A DNA stretch of 48,608 nt from Bacillota bacterium (GTDB lineage: Bacteria; Bacillota; Bacilli; Desulfuribacillales; Desulfuribacillaceae): the NCBI GenBank assembly GCA_023388635.1, contig JAEWFW010000021.1:1-48608 (forward strand), given 5' to 3'. The stretch's first letter is position 1, and each line of letters opens with the position of its first letter. Shown here one piece after another: positions 26,209 through 34,768 of the stretch. The notes under the pieces were generated by a model. It was not told the origin of the DNA. It made no database searches and was given only the letters and a program-made list of their open reading frames with translations. The position numbers were made by a program, and so were the translations under genes.

Positions 26209-26895
26209 TTAATGTGACATCGTAGTGACTAAATAATCGGTATCGCTAGCTATAAGCGCTACAGATACTTCAAGTAAATCACTGTATAGCCCTCGTTTCT
26301 TCTCTTTAGCTAAAGTAGCAAAATCACCAATCCATTGACCCAAATGCTCCATTATAAACTGCCGCTGCAACAACCTCCATCTATAAGCTTTACTCGGATC
26401 ATTTTCTGTAAAACAAATTTGCTCAGCAGATACCAAATATGCCATAAAGGAAATCTCAAATGCATAGTGGTCAGGAAATTTTATCGCTTGTAATGGTTTA
26501 AACATATTTAACATGTTAGGATTAAACCCCACCGCTTGATAACAATCCTGAACGTGAAAGCTGCCATTATTGCTGAGCATTCCATATTTAACTGCTTCCC
26601 CAGACTGCTGTTTGTTACGTATGGCATATTCGAACGGTGGTACATAAATTGATGAACTGGTGACGAAAAAACGATCATAATATTCCTGAACATGGGTATC
26701 TAACTTCATTGACTGATAATTATCCGGGAACAACGTCTCGTCATCTGCCAATTCCCTTAAAAGACCCTTTTGTTTATATATTTTTTTTAGATTAGCCTTT
26801 GTCGGAACGTTTAAAAAATAATATGCTAAAAAATCATATAATTCTTTTCGACTTCTGCAAATATCGCCAACACTATCCAATTCTGTGTTGTTCAA
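26209..26895 (-). CDS. TorD/DmsD-family molybdoenzyme maturation chaperone
   Basis: 228 residues, all helical. The family segments are YVPPFEYAIRNK, DHYAFEISFMAYLVSAEQ and FIMEHLGQWIGDFA. TorD-like chaperones bind the Tat signal of a cognate molybdoenzyme and keep the apoprotein ready for cofactor insertion. The TTG at 26895 lies six bases after GAGGG. The gene starts 13 nt after the catalytic subunit, supporting a dedicated role. Confidence 0.82.
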   Translation of the reverse strand: MNNTELDSVGDICRSRKELYDFLAYYFLNVPTKANLKKIYKQKGLLRELADDETLFPDNYQSMKLDTHVQEYYDRFFVTSSSIYVPPFEYAIRNKQQSGEAVKYGMLSNNGSFHVQDCYQAVGFNPNMLNMFKPLQAIKFPDHYAFEISFMAYLVSAEQICFTENDPSKAYRWRLLQRQFIMEHLGQWIGDFATLAKEKKRGLYSDLLEVSVALIASDTDYLVTTMSH

Positions 26896-26908
26896 ATTAA
26901 TCCCTCAT

Positions 26909-29900
26909 TTACGATAGTTTCTCAATTCGATATGCGCCGCCGCTTCGTCCAGGACCGCCCGTAACTGCTTCACTATGACCGAAAATCGCATCAATTTTAG
27001 GATCAAGTAATGCGGACAGGTGTACACCCGTTCCTCTTGCTGAATCGCCATCAACCATCTCACCTTGCTCAATCGAATAGGAACGAGCTCCATATTCCCA
27101 GTGACCGTAACCATATGCTACAGCCAATGTGCCTTTTACTATTCCGGAGCGTAGCAATGCTTGTCCGATAAACGATTCACCGAAAGCAGGTATAACTTTG
27201 ATAGAATCACCGGTTGATATACCTAACGCACTTGCATCCTCTACATTCATTTCTATAAAATTGTGCGGATTGATATCTCGCAAACTGCTGCTGTTTGCCG
27301 ATAAACTGATAGATCTAAATTTGGCTTTATAGTTAACAGCTTTAAACGGCCAGTTTGTTTCTGAAAACTCTTCATGCACCGGAGTTCCATCTATGAAAGA
27401 TGCCTTTTCCCATATCGGTGTACCATATTGCAAACGCTCTCCTGTGACAGGATGACAGCTTTCCAAGAACTTTTCATTGTAAAGTGTAAAGCATTTACTA
27501 TCAATAAACACTCGGTTGTCACCATCAAACCCTGCACCGGAATGCTCAAAACGACCACCACGTGAGATGACGAACATAGCCTTCTTCCACTCATCCGCTT
27601 TTAAGCTTTCATTCCATTGTCCAAGTGCAGTATCTAAATCCTGCATTTTTATTTCTGCTGATGTTATGTCCTGAACCGGCTTATTATCAGCATAGGCAAC
27701 GTTGGCAATTCCTTTCAAAAAGAAATCCGCCGCATCATTCAATGGATAAAGATTTCCTTCACCATCGGAAATGGCGTTGTCTCCAAATCCCGGCAATCCA
27801 ATCTTTTTGGCAATATCAACACAAAACGTTTCAAAAGAAGCGTGGCGCCCATCTTGTAATTTCATCGTTGCCGGTTCTGTCACTGGCCATCTTACAGTAG
27901 CACTTTTTCCAGAACAGCACCCTTCTATATTAGCAACGCCCCAGCTCTCATATGGTGTCGTATCAGGAACAAAGTAATCAGCCAGTGCTGTTGTTTCTCC
28001 CATATATGCGTCTACCGATATAAATAATGGTATAATTTCTGGTTTTTTCATTGCTGCTCTTACCTTACTATGCGATGCTCCCGGTATAGCCAATAATGGA
28101 TTAGCCATCCAGTTTAAGAATATTTTCGCTCTGTAAGGATATTCATTAATAACAGAGAAAAGCATTTGATTATCCGACGCTGAACCGATCGGATGCCATG
28201 GTAATTTGCTCGGATACGGGTTCACTTTATTGGCTACTTTTTGCTTATATTCATCCGTTGTTTCATAAGCAATTCCCGTTCTACTGATACGTAAACCTTT
28301 ACTAGCCGGTTTTCCCTCAATTGTGTTCAATTTATAACGGGCTCCATCAGCAATTGACGTATAGGAGTATCTGCGCTGAATGTTTCCACCCTTTCTATTC
28401 ATACTTCCTATTAAAGTAGAAACTACTGTCAGAGCATATGATAAATTCAATCCATTTGCTGTAGCCGTTCCACCAAGCGCCTCAACGGCAACTTTTGTTC
28501 CATGAGAAGTCAAATCTTGAGCGATTTCTATAATCGTATCGATTGCAATACCACAATCATTGGAGTATTCATCCAAAGTTTGCAAATATGCACTTTCCTT
28601 CAGCATTAAAAACGCTGTCTTTACTTTGATCTGTTCTTGATTTGCTCCACGTATCGACCCTTCAAAATAAATATCAGCTAACTCTACATCTTTAATCAAT
28701 ACAGGCTCTGTCTTGCTTTTCTCGACAACGATGAATGGATTTTTTTCATCTTTTTCAACTTCAATTCCGATATCGCTTGCACGCAACATCTTCCCGTTAT
28801 TCGCGTGAGCAGGATCGGCAATCACAAGATGTGCCGCATTAGACCAACCATTGTAACCGTTCTTCTTGGCTGCTTCCAATGTTGAAGAACTCAAAAATAG
28901 CTCATTATACTTTTTGTTTTCTATCATCCAACGAATCAGCGCCATTCCGAGTGCTCCGTCAGCCGTCGGTTTAATAGGAACCCATTTGCTATTTGGCAAT
29001 ATCGGATTGACAACCCCACCTGCCATTACTGGGTCGACAACAGTAATTTTTGTTTTTCCTTCCGTCAATCGGATTGCTGCATGTTTTGCCATTGTCTGCA
29101 TCGGTTTGCCACCATGTCCAGGATATGCACCACAGTACAGAATGAACTCTGCATTGGGAATATCCGGTTTACCACTTGGATTTCCAGCCACCTGCGCCGC
29201 AGGTGTAAAAGAGCCACCTCAGGAATATCCGTGCGAATATGTGTTAACTGTTCCAAAAGAACTGGTAAAACGATTGCCAAATGATGTTCTTCCATCACCA
29301 CGACCACCATTAAACACTAACTGATTAGCAACAGGTCCTAAATCAGGGTATTTCTCATCAATCAGTGTCCCCAAATCGCGTACTTTACGGAAACCATCAA
29401 TAACATAATCTTCCCCAATATCGGCAAATAACTTTCCGCCTTCTACCGTTTCCTCAATAAGCTCTTCCCAAGTAATCGGTTTCCATTTTCCTGATCCGCG
29501 TGCTCCCGCTCTTTTTAAAGGAACTGTAATACGCATAGGATCATAATGGCTTTCTAACGTCGCATTACCTCTTGCACAAATCGTCCCACGCTGCGCATTT
29601 ACTTTGTCTTGATAGGAACTAAACGACAGATACGCTTCTGTTAACGGAGCCTCTTCGTCTAAATGCGGAAAAGCATTATTAGGGTTATATGGATTACCGT
29701 ACACATTAATAATTTTACCTGTATTCTTATCTACTTTTACTCGATTACCACATGAACTGTAACACCCTAGGCATGCACTGTGACGCATAACAATGTCAGA
29801 ATCTACAGTAACTTGTCCTGTTTTTGTATCAATCATAGCTTCCGGCTTATTTCCCCCGTATTTCATAATATCGGGAAATTCCTCCGGTACTGCAGCCTTT

Positions 29901-29983
29901 TCCATTTCACATCCAATTGTCATCCCGGAACCGCAAATGACTCCGATTCCGCCCAATAATTTCAAAAACTGACGTCGTTTCAT
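26909..29983 (-). CDS. Selenocysteine-containing molybdopterin oxidoreductase, tetrathionate/arsenate/selenate reductase type (TGA read as Sec255)
   Basis: One 1024-residue frame with a single internal TGA at 29219-29221. Residues 1-30 are a Tat signal (MKRRQFLKLLGG). Cys71, Cys74, Cys78 and Cys136 bind a [4Fe-4S] cluster. Then comes GTVNTYSHGYS-U-GGSFTPAA, where U is the TGA; TtrA/ArrA-type enzymes have Cys there as the molybdenum ligand. After it, the frame continues uninterrupted (NAEFILYCGAYPGHGGKPMQ and so on) to the C-terminal molydopterin-dinucleotide-binding domain. A hairpin 13 nt beyond TGA fits a bacterial SECIS. Taken as separate genes, the second part would lack a good start and ribosome-binding site. 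It is followed by its chaperone and Fe-S subunit; no NrfD-type anchor gene is seen. The substrate is unknown. A recent nonsense mutation is the alternative. Confidence 0.85.
29189..29205 (-). promoter_or_regulatory. Candidate bacterial SECIS element
   Basis: Immediately downstream of the in-frame TGA, the minus strand reads GGTGGCTCTTTTA then CACCTGCGGCGCAGGTG. The latter folds into a perfect 6-7 bp stem with apical loop CGGCG or GGC. Stem start is 13 nt, and loop start about 19 nt, from the TGA. A G near the start of the apical loop and 16-37 nt spacing are known features of bacterial SECIS elements. It lies wholly in coding sequence, as required in bacteria. Confidence 0.7.
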
Positions 29984-30267
29984 AAAAAGTTCACCTCACT
30001 GAAAATAGTAACTTGCTATACTCCGCTTTGCTTTACTAGCTTCGCTTACTAAACAATCATTATGGAATAAAAATCCATTGACATTCCCCCTATATATATC
30101 AATAATTTAAATAACTATCATCATTTTTCATTCATAATCTTATCACATTGCCAACTGGAATTCGTACTCAGCTTTTTTATAGCTATAAAAATGTTTTATA
30201 TCGTTCTTTGAACTCTCACTGTATATACACAATATGCTAGAAGGCAATCTCGAAAGGGGCACTGATC
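29984..30267. promoter_or_regulatory. Divergent control region of the reductase operon and LysR gene
   Basis: AT-rich, no gene. Toward LysR there is TTGAAC (30208-30213) with AATATG (30231-30236) 17 bp away, and a perfect palindrome TGTATATACA (30220-30229) between them. Toward the reductase there is a small inverted repeat ATGGA-N7-TCCAT (30062-30078). LysR regulators usually bind such shared regions, so these are the candidate operators. Confidence 0.4.
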
Positions 30268-31197
30268 ATGAATGTCAATCAAATGGAGATTTTTTTGAAA
30301 GTCGCACAAACGAAACAATTCTCTCATGCGGCTAAAGCAATGCATTTAACGCAGCCAGCCGTCAGTGCGCAAATTAAAGTTTTAGAAGAACAGTTTGGCA
30401 CTCCGTTATTTCTGCGTACAAGTAGAGGAGTTGAATTGACAGAAGCGGGAAAAATCTTCGAGCGATATGTAACGGATATGTTGTATACGTATGGTAAACT
30501 TGAAAATGAACTTGACAATCTTCTAAACCATAAACGTGAAAAAATCAAAATAGGAGCTACACAGACCATCGGTCATTATGTACTCCCCGAACAATTGGCA
30601 GAATTCAAAAAACAATACCGTGAAATAGATATTTTGCTAGAAATTGCCGACACACAACAAATTATTGAAATGCTACAGAGAAAACAAATCGATATCGGAA
30701 TCGCCGGTGTCAGTAAAGATGAATATTCCGAACATCATCAATTGCATAAGGAATTCTTATTTTTCAATGCAATCGAATTAATTACCCCTGTATCCAGACA
30801 ATGGGATATGAAATTAAAAAGTGGTATACAAGTCCAAGATTTGCGTGAATTACCGTTTATTATGCCTAAAGAGAACAGTTGCCTGTGGAATAATTTGAAC
30901 GACGAGTTATGTAAACATGACATGTCAATTGATCAATTAAATACCCTATATGCCGTAGAAAATATTGAAGTAATTAAAAAATCAGTCCGTGAAGGATTGG
31001 GATTTTCCGTTTGCAGCAGCATAGCATTTACAAGCGATTTGCAACAAAATAAAATTCGTAAAATGACAATTCCAAACTTCCGCATGCAAGTGCCCGTTTA
31101 CATGCTTTATTATGATGACTATATTTCTTCCAGCCACAGACTGTTTTTATCTTTTTTTAAAAATGCATGTAAATCTAAAAAAATGATGGTGAATTAG
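30268..31197 (+). CDS. LysR-family transcriptional regulator
   Basis: 309 residues. The N-terminal winged helix-turn-helix is canonical: MEIFLKVAQTKQFSHAAKAM, HLTQPAVSAQIKVLEEQFG, then LFLRTSRGVELTEAG. Residues from about 90 form the periplasmic-binding-protein-like effector domain (IGATQTIGHYVLPEQLAEFK). ATG start behind AAAGGGG. It is transcribed divergently from the selenoprotein reductase and probably controls it; the effector is unknown. Confidence 0.93.
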   Translation: MNVNQMEIFLKVAQTKQFSHAAKAMHLTQPAVSAQIKVLEEQFGTPLFLRTSRGVELTEAGKIFERYVTDMLYTYGKLENELDNLLNHKREKIKIGATQTIGHYVLPEQLAEFKKQYREIDILLEIADTQQIIEMLQRKQIDIGIAGVSKDEYSEHHQLHKEFLFFNAIELITPVSRQWDMKLKSGIQVQDLRELPFIMPKENSCLWNNLNDELCKHDMSIDQLNTLYAVENIEVIKKSVREGLGFSVCSSIAFTSDLQQNKIRKMTIPNFRMQVPVYMLYYDDYISSSHRLFLSFFKNACKSKKMMVN

Positions 31198-31447
31198 ATA
31201 GCAACAGAGAACACCTCATTTTTTTATATAAATTTTTATGATATCTTGCCCCCTATATACTCATTTCTCAAATCTCCGTATTTCCATCTGAATAGATACT
31301 TTGCTTAAAAAATACTTCTTAATTCTACACAATCCACCTATAAGTGAGAAGGAATATCATTATTTTTGAAGAATCATTTTATGTATATATTTTTATGCGT
31401 AAATCCTGTCTGCCGCTAAAGCAACTTATTCTGGGGGGAGTCATTCT

Positions 31448-31864
31448 ATGTGGAAACTTTATGCCATACTGGCAGCTATATTTGCCAGCTTAACAGCCAT
31501 TACAGCCAAAATCGGCATCAAAGGCATTGATTCTAACCTCGCAACTGCCATCCGTACTCTTGTAGTGCTTGTATTGGCTTGGGGCATCGTTTATATAAGC
31601 GGAGCCCATAAAGGGATTACCGACTTAAACAAGACCAATTGGCTGTTTCTCATTATATCCGGTTTGGCGACTGGGTTGTCATGGCTGTTCTATTTTAAAG
31701 CAATTCAACTGGGGGAAGTATCGAAAGTAGCACCGATTGACAAGTTTAGTATCGTGCTGACAATTCTACTGTCATTTCTCATTTTGCAAGAAAAGATAAC
31801 ATTAGCAACATTAATTGGTGGGGGATTCATTACGATCGGTACGTTTATTTTGCTGTTGGCATGA
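31448..31864 (+). CDS. Half-size EamA-family transporter
   Basis: 138 residues with five hydrophobic segments, i.e. one EamA repeat instead of the usual two. SWLFYFKAIQLGEVSKVAPIDK and SFLILQEKITLATLIGG are typical of the family. It would have to dimerise. Substrate unknown. ATG start seven bases after GGGGGGAG. The 250-bp gap before it contains no gene; a possible -35 TTGAAG near 31364 is followed by TATATTTT. Confidence 0.85.
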   Translation: MWKLYAILAAIFASLTAITAKIGIKGIDSNLATAIRTLVVLVLAWGIVYISGAHKGITDLNKTNWLFLIISGLATGLSWLFYFKAIQLGEVSKVAPIDKFSIVLTILLSFLILQEKITLATLIGGGFITIGTFILLLA

Positions 31865-31868
31865 AAAA

Positions 31869-31906
31869 GATACCGCCAAACCACATAGCTAGTAGTTAGC
31901 GGTATC
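31869..31906. terminator. Terminator between the convergent EamA and pentaheme cytochrome genes
   Basis: GATACCGC (31869-31876) and GCGGTATC (31899-31906) form an 8-bp stem with a 22-nt loop. Plus-side CTATTTGT and minus-side TTTTTCAT tracts permit use in both directions. Confidence 0.6.
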
Positions 31907-31941
31907 CTATTTGTCATACGATTATTGATAACGGTTGAAAA

Positions 31942-32961
31942 TTACGGCATTGGGTTTCCTGTCAATGCTTTATAAGATTCGTCAATTAAACTCATAGTAT
32001 ATCGAGGGTTATGAATACCTAAACTTCCGTCATCTTGAATCATAATAAAGTTGTAGAATGCGGCATATGCCTCCTGAGAAAATGCACCTTTATCAATTTC
32101 CGTACCGGCGGCATCTGCATATTTCCAGTTATGTCCGTCGTATTCCAAAGTCGCAATTCCCACATCTTCCATGATCGCTTTTTTCAGCACTTCCAATTTA
32201 GCAGCGACTTCATCCTGGAAGCCGTTAATGTTGTAGTCTTTAGCGCCTACATGGCACGAGCCACAAGCCTCGCCAATATATGCCGGTTCCATTGCAAAGG
32301 TATGTGACATATATCCTTCACTTGTTTTCGGCATATGACAAGTAACACAACTATCTTCCAAATTCGTATGTGCCGTTGAAGAAGCGTATGTAACGCCAGG
32401 CAATTCTGCTCCACCTTTACCTGTAAATAATGATGCAGCTCCTCCTTCGTGGTGCGGAAGTGTAATAGCACTTTCACCTTGCTTGTACTTCGCCACTAAG
32501 TCAGTCGGATTACGTCTGTTGTTGTGACAAGTAATGCACAAAGCTCCCGAGCCGGCTTCGAAGTTCTCTGTAATAAAAGATCCTTTATTCTGTGGCATAC
32601 TTGCGTCAACGATTCCCGATTTAATAAGTTCAGCTCCTGCGCCTGTATGACAAGCTTGGCAATCAAATGCCGTTGCGTTACCTTCAAAAGCTCTCGCTTC
32701 ATCAAATACACCTGTCGAAAACACAAATCCGTCATGGCAGTCAGAACAAGGCGTACGGGTTGCCCCACCTGAATAATTTGTCGCTTCTGGATTTGCCAAA
32801 TCCTTACTAGCATATGTGAATGCTTTTCCGGATTGCTGCCATTCGCCAGTAATTTTTTCAGTCACTTGCAAAGCCGTCAATTGTTTTTCAGCGGCTGTTA
32901 CACTGGCAACCAGCATAAAAACACAAATGAACAATAACACGATCAGTCCCGTTTTCTTCAT
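31942..32961 (-). CDS. Pentaheme c-type cytochrome, exported
   Basis: 339 residues from the ATG at 32961 (behind AGGGGAG; an earlier ATG at 32988 lacks a ribosome-binding site). A Sec signal peptide (MKKTGLIVLLFICVFML...VTAA) is followed by five C-x2-C-H heme motifs: CSDCH, CQACH, CITCH, CVTCH and CGSCH. Extra His residues (LPHHEGG, STAHTNL, YMSHTF, GIHNP) could be distal ligands. The family is not one I can name; the C-terminal HNPRY...LIDESYK resembles the end of multiheme nitrite-reductase relatives. Probably an electron carrier at the cell envelope. Paralogue of the next gene upstream. Confidence 0.88.
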   Translation of the reverse strand: MKKTGLIVLLFICVFMLVASVTAAEKQLTALQVTEKITGEWQQSGKAFTYASKDLANPEATNYSGGATRTPCSDCHDGFVFSTGVFDEARAFEGNATAFDCQACHTGAGAELIKSGIVDASMPQNKGSFITENFEAGSGALCITCHNNRRNPTDLVAKYKQGESAITLPHHEGGAASLFTGKGGAELPGVTYASSTAHTNLEDSCVTCHMPKTSEGYMSHTFAMEPAYIGEACGSCHVGAKDYNINGFQDEVAAKLEVLKKAIMEDVGIATLEYDGHNWKYADAAGTEIDKGAFSQEAYAAFYNFIMIQDDGSLGIHNPRYTMSLIDESYKALTGNPMP

Positions 32962-33004
32962 TGGATTTCTTCTCCCCTTTCCGTTCATGTTATAAACCTA
33001 TTGC

Positions 33005-33973
33005 CTACTGTAATTCTTTTCCGGTCAACTTCTTATAGGATTCTTGTAATAATGATTTCGCATATTGTGGGTTGTGCACCCCGTAACTTCCGTCCCCTTT
33101 AATCATATACCAGTTATACGCAGCTACATACGCTTCAATCGGTACTTCCTGTGGTGTCAATTCCGTTCCGTCTGCTTTTTGGAATACTAGACTTCCATGA
33201 GCTGATCCGACAAACACTGTCTTAGTAGATTCGAGAATCGCTTTTTCTACTTCATCTAGCATTGTTTTAATTTTATCTTGACCGCTATTAAAATTGAAAT
33301 CTTTAAGACCCGGATGACAACTTGCGCAGCTTGCATTAGGATCAGGCTTAAATGTGTGACTGACATATCCGTCAATTTCCGGCATATGGCATGAGATACA
33401 ATCAAGATTCGCATGTAAAGTACTTGTGGCGTATGTGATATCAGGATACTCCATACCACCTTCACCGGATACTAATGCATACGCTCCGTAGTGTGGGTAC
33501 GTAAAGCCAGTTGCCTTTCCATCAGCATACGTTTGGAAAGCCGCCGCTGTGTCACGTCTTCCATGGTGACAGCTAACACATGCTGCCGCTTCACCCACTT
33601 TGACAGGCTCTGCCATAAACGGTACCTTAGCAACGCCTGTTTCCATTAGCTCTTTGCCCTTACCGGCATGACAAGCTTGGCAGTCAATTCCTGTAAAGTG
33701 ATTGCCTGGGATAAATTCCCCTGTTGAAAATGCCGCTCCGTCATGACATTCCACAGCACAAGTTTCACGTGCTGCTGGATTAGCCAAAGCAAATGCTTTG
33801 TCTGTTTGCTTCCACTCGTCCGAAATAAGCGTAACGATTTCCAAATCACTGGCTCTCGCCGGCTCACTAGGCTTACTCGGTTCACTTGGTGATGCCGGAA
33901 ACTCTTCTTCGCAACCTGTCAGAACAAACAATGTTGCTATGACGACCAGCATCATAATCCATGTTTTCTTCAT
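33005..33973 (-). CDS. Pentaheme c-type cytochrome lipoprotein with a C-x3-C-H site
   Basis: 322 residues. The lipoprotein signal ends in LTGC (Cys21), followed by a Ser/Pro/Glu-rich linker, so it should be anchored to a membrane. Heme motifs are CAVECH (C-x3-C-H), CQACH, CVSCH, CISCH and CASCH. The first aligns with CSDCH of the downstream paralogue, so one residue has been gained between its cysteines. C-x3-C-H motifs are rare and may need a dedicated ligation step. ATG start behind AGGGAGAG. 43 nt precede the start of the paralogue, so both are one operon. Confidence 0.88.
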   Translation of the reverse strand: MKKTWIMMLVVIATLFVLTGCEEEFPASPSEPSKPSEPARASDLEIVTLISDEWKQTDKAFALANPAARETCAVECHDGAAFSTGEFIPGNHFTGIDCQACHAGKGKELMETGVAKVPFMAEPVKVGEAAACVSCHHGRRDTAAAFQTYADGKATGFTYPHYGAYALVSGEGGMEYPDITYATSTLHANLDCISCHMPEIDGYVSHTFKPDPNASCASCHPGLKDFNFNSGQDKIKTMLDEVEKAILESTKTVFVGSAHGSLVFQKADGTELTPQEVPIEAYVAAYNWYMIKGDGSYGVHNPQYAKSLLQESYKKLTGKELQ

Positions 33974-34130
33974 TTTTCATTTTCTCTCCCTTCTTTAATA
34001 AAAATATTGACCTGATAGCCGCACAAGTTGTCCAAATGTGAATTTAACCTCACATTTCCTTCTTTATCACACTTTTCTCATTTTTTTACAATGCTTTTTC
34101 GAATATTTTTGACAAATTTATGAACTTTTT

Positions 34131-34160
34131 TTGACAGTATTTTTACAATATAATTATACT
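34131..34160 (+). promoter_or_regulatory. SigA-like promoter upstream of padR
   Basis: TTGACA (34131-34136), an 18-bp spacer, then TATACT (34155-34160). Transcription would run toward padR with a long leader of about 250 nt. A second, weaker candidate nearer the gene is TTGCGT (34335-34340) with TACCAT (34358-34363). Confidence 0.45.
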
Positions 34161-34194
34161 GATCCTAAACTGCATCGAAATTACGATGTTCGTT

Positions 34195-34392
34195 TTAAAG
34201 TAATTCGACTGGGAGAAGTCCGAACATCCGGATGAGTTCTTGTAGTTCCCCTTCTTTTGCCCCTACGGTTCTTCCTACATTACATAAAAATACCTGTATC
34301 TTTCTTGGATAATCTTCTTCTTTTATTTTATCTATTGCGTAGTTAAGAAAAATCTTGTACCATAATACATAGATATCAAATGCATAGATAAT
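34195..34392 (-). pseudogene. Unrecognised reading-frame remnant opposite padR leader
   Basis: The minus strand is open for 65 codons, ending VGRTVGAKEGELQELIRMFG, then LLPVELL and a TAA at 34195-34197. The composition looks protein-like (acidic/basic helices then a hydrophobic end). There is no ATG, GTG or TTG start with a ribosome-binding site at its 5' end, where a TAG lies near 34393. It may be the tail of a lost gene or chance. No family recognised. Confidence 0.3.
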
Positions 34393-34401
34393 CTATGTAT
34401 T
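34364..34401 (+). promoter_or_regulatory. Putative PadR operator (three CATAGAT half-sites)
   Basis: AATACATAGAT (34364-34374) is the inverted repeat of ATCTATGTATT (34391-34401). Inside, CATAGATAATCTATG (34383-34397) is a near-perfect palindrome by itself. The site lies just before the padR Shine-Dalgarno and overlaps the probable transcription start, the usual place for PadR autorepression. Confidence 0.6.
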
Positions 34402-34423
34402 GTAAAAGGAGGTAATGAAGCCC

Positions 34424-34768
34424 GTGTCGATTAGCAAAGAAATGCTCAAAGGCAGTACAGTCATTTTAGTCCTAAGTATGCTGGATCGTGAACCGATGTA
34501 TGGTTATCAAATGATCAAGGAAATTGAAAAGGAATCGAGTGGTGTGTTTCGCTTCAAGGAAGGGACACTTTATCCGATTCTCCACTCATTAGAATCTAAG
34601 AATATGATCGAATCCTACTGGTGTGGTGAAGAAGGCAGCAGACAAAGAAAGTATTATCGTTTAACTACGATGGGCAAATCGGAATTACGAGAAAAACAAC
34701 AAGAATGGATACTATTCCGCTCTGCCGTTGACAAGATTCTACCGGGGGAGGCATTTGCATGGAGTTAA
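34424..34768 (+). CDS. PadR-family transcriptional regulator
   Basis: 114 residues. ISKEMLKGSTVILVLSMLD, YGYQMIKEIEKES, FKEGTLYPILHSLE and RKYYRLTTMGKSEL are the standard PadR winged-helix pattern. PadR proteins of this type are paired with, and repress, membrane proteins carrying a HAAS domain; here the pair overlaps by 10 nt. The start is uncertain. GTG 34424 lies 11 nt after GGAGG and gives the usual family N-terminus. ATG 34415 is only 2 nt from it. Confidence 0.88.
   Translation: MSISKEMLKGSTVILVLSMLDREPMYGYQMIKEIEKESSGVFRFKEGTLYPILHSLESKNMIESYWCGEEGSRQRKYYRLTTMGKSELREKQQEWILFRSAVDKILPGEAFAWS

Noticed and set aside
26909..29191. A separate molybdopterin oxidoreductase starting at a GTG near 29191
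   Set aside because: The GTG has no proper ribosome-binding site, the protein would lack signal peptide, Fe-S cluster and Mo ligand, and the frame is continuous with the upstream part through one TGA.
29984..30267. FNR/Crp-type operator for the anaerobic reductase operon
   Set aside because: TTGAT half-sites occur but no TTGAT-N4-ATCAA arrangement is present.
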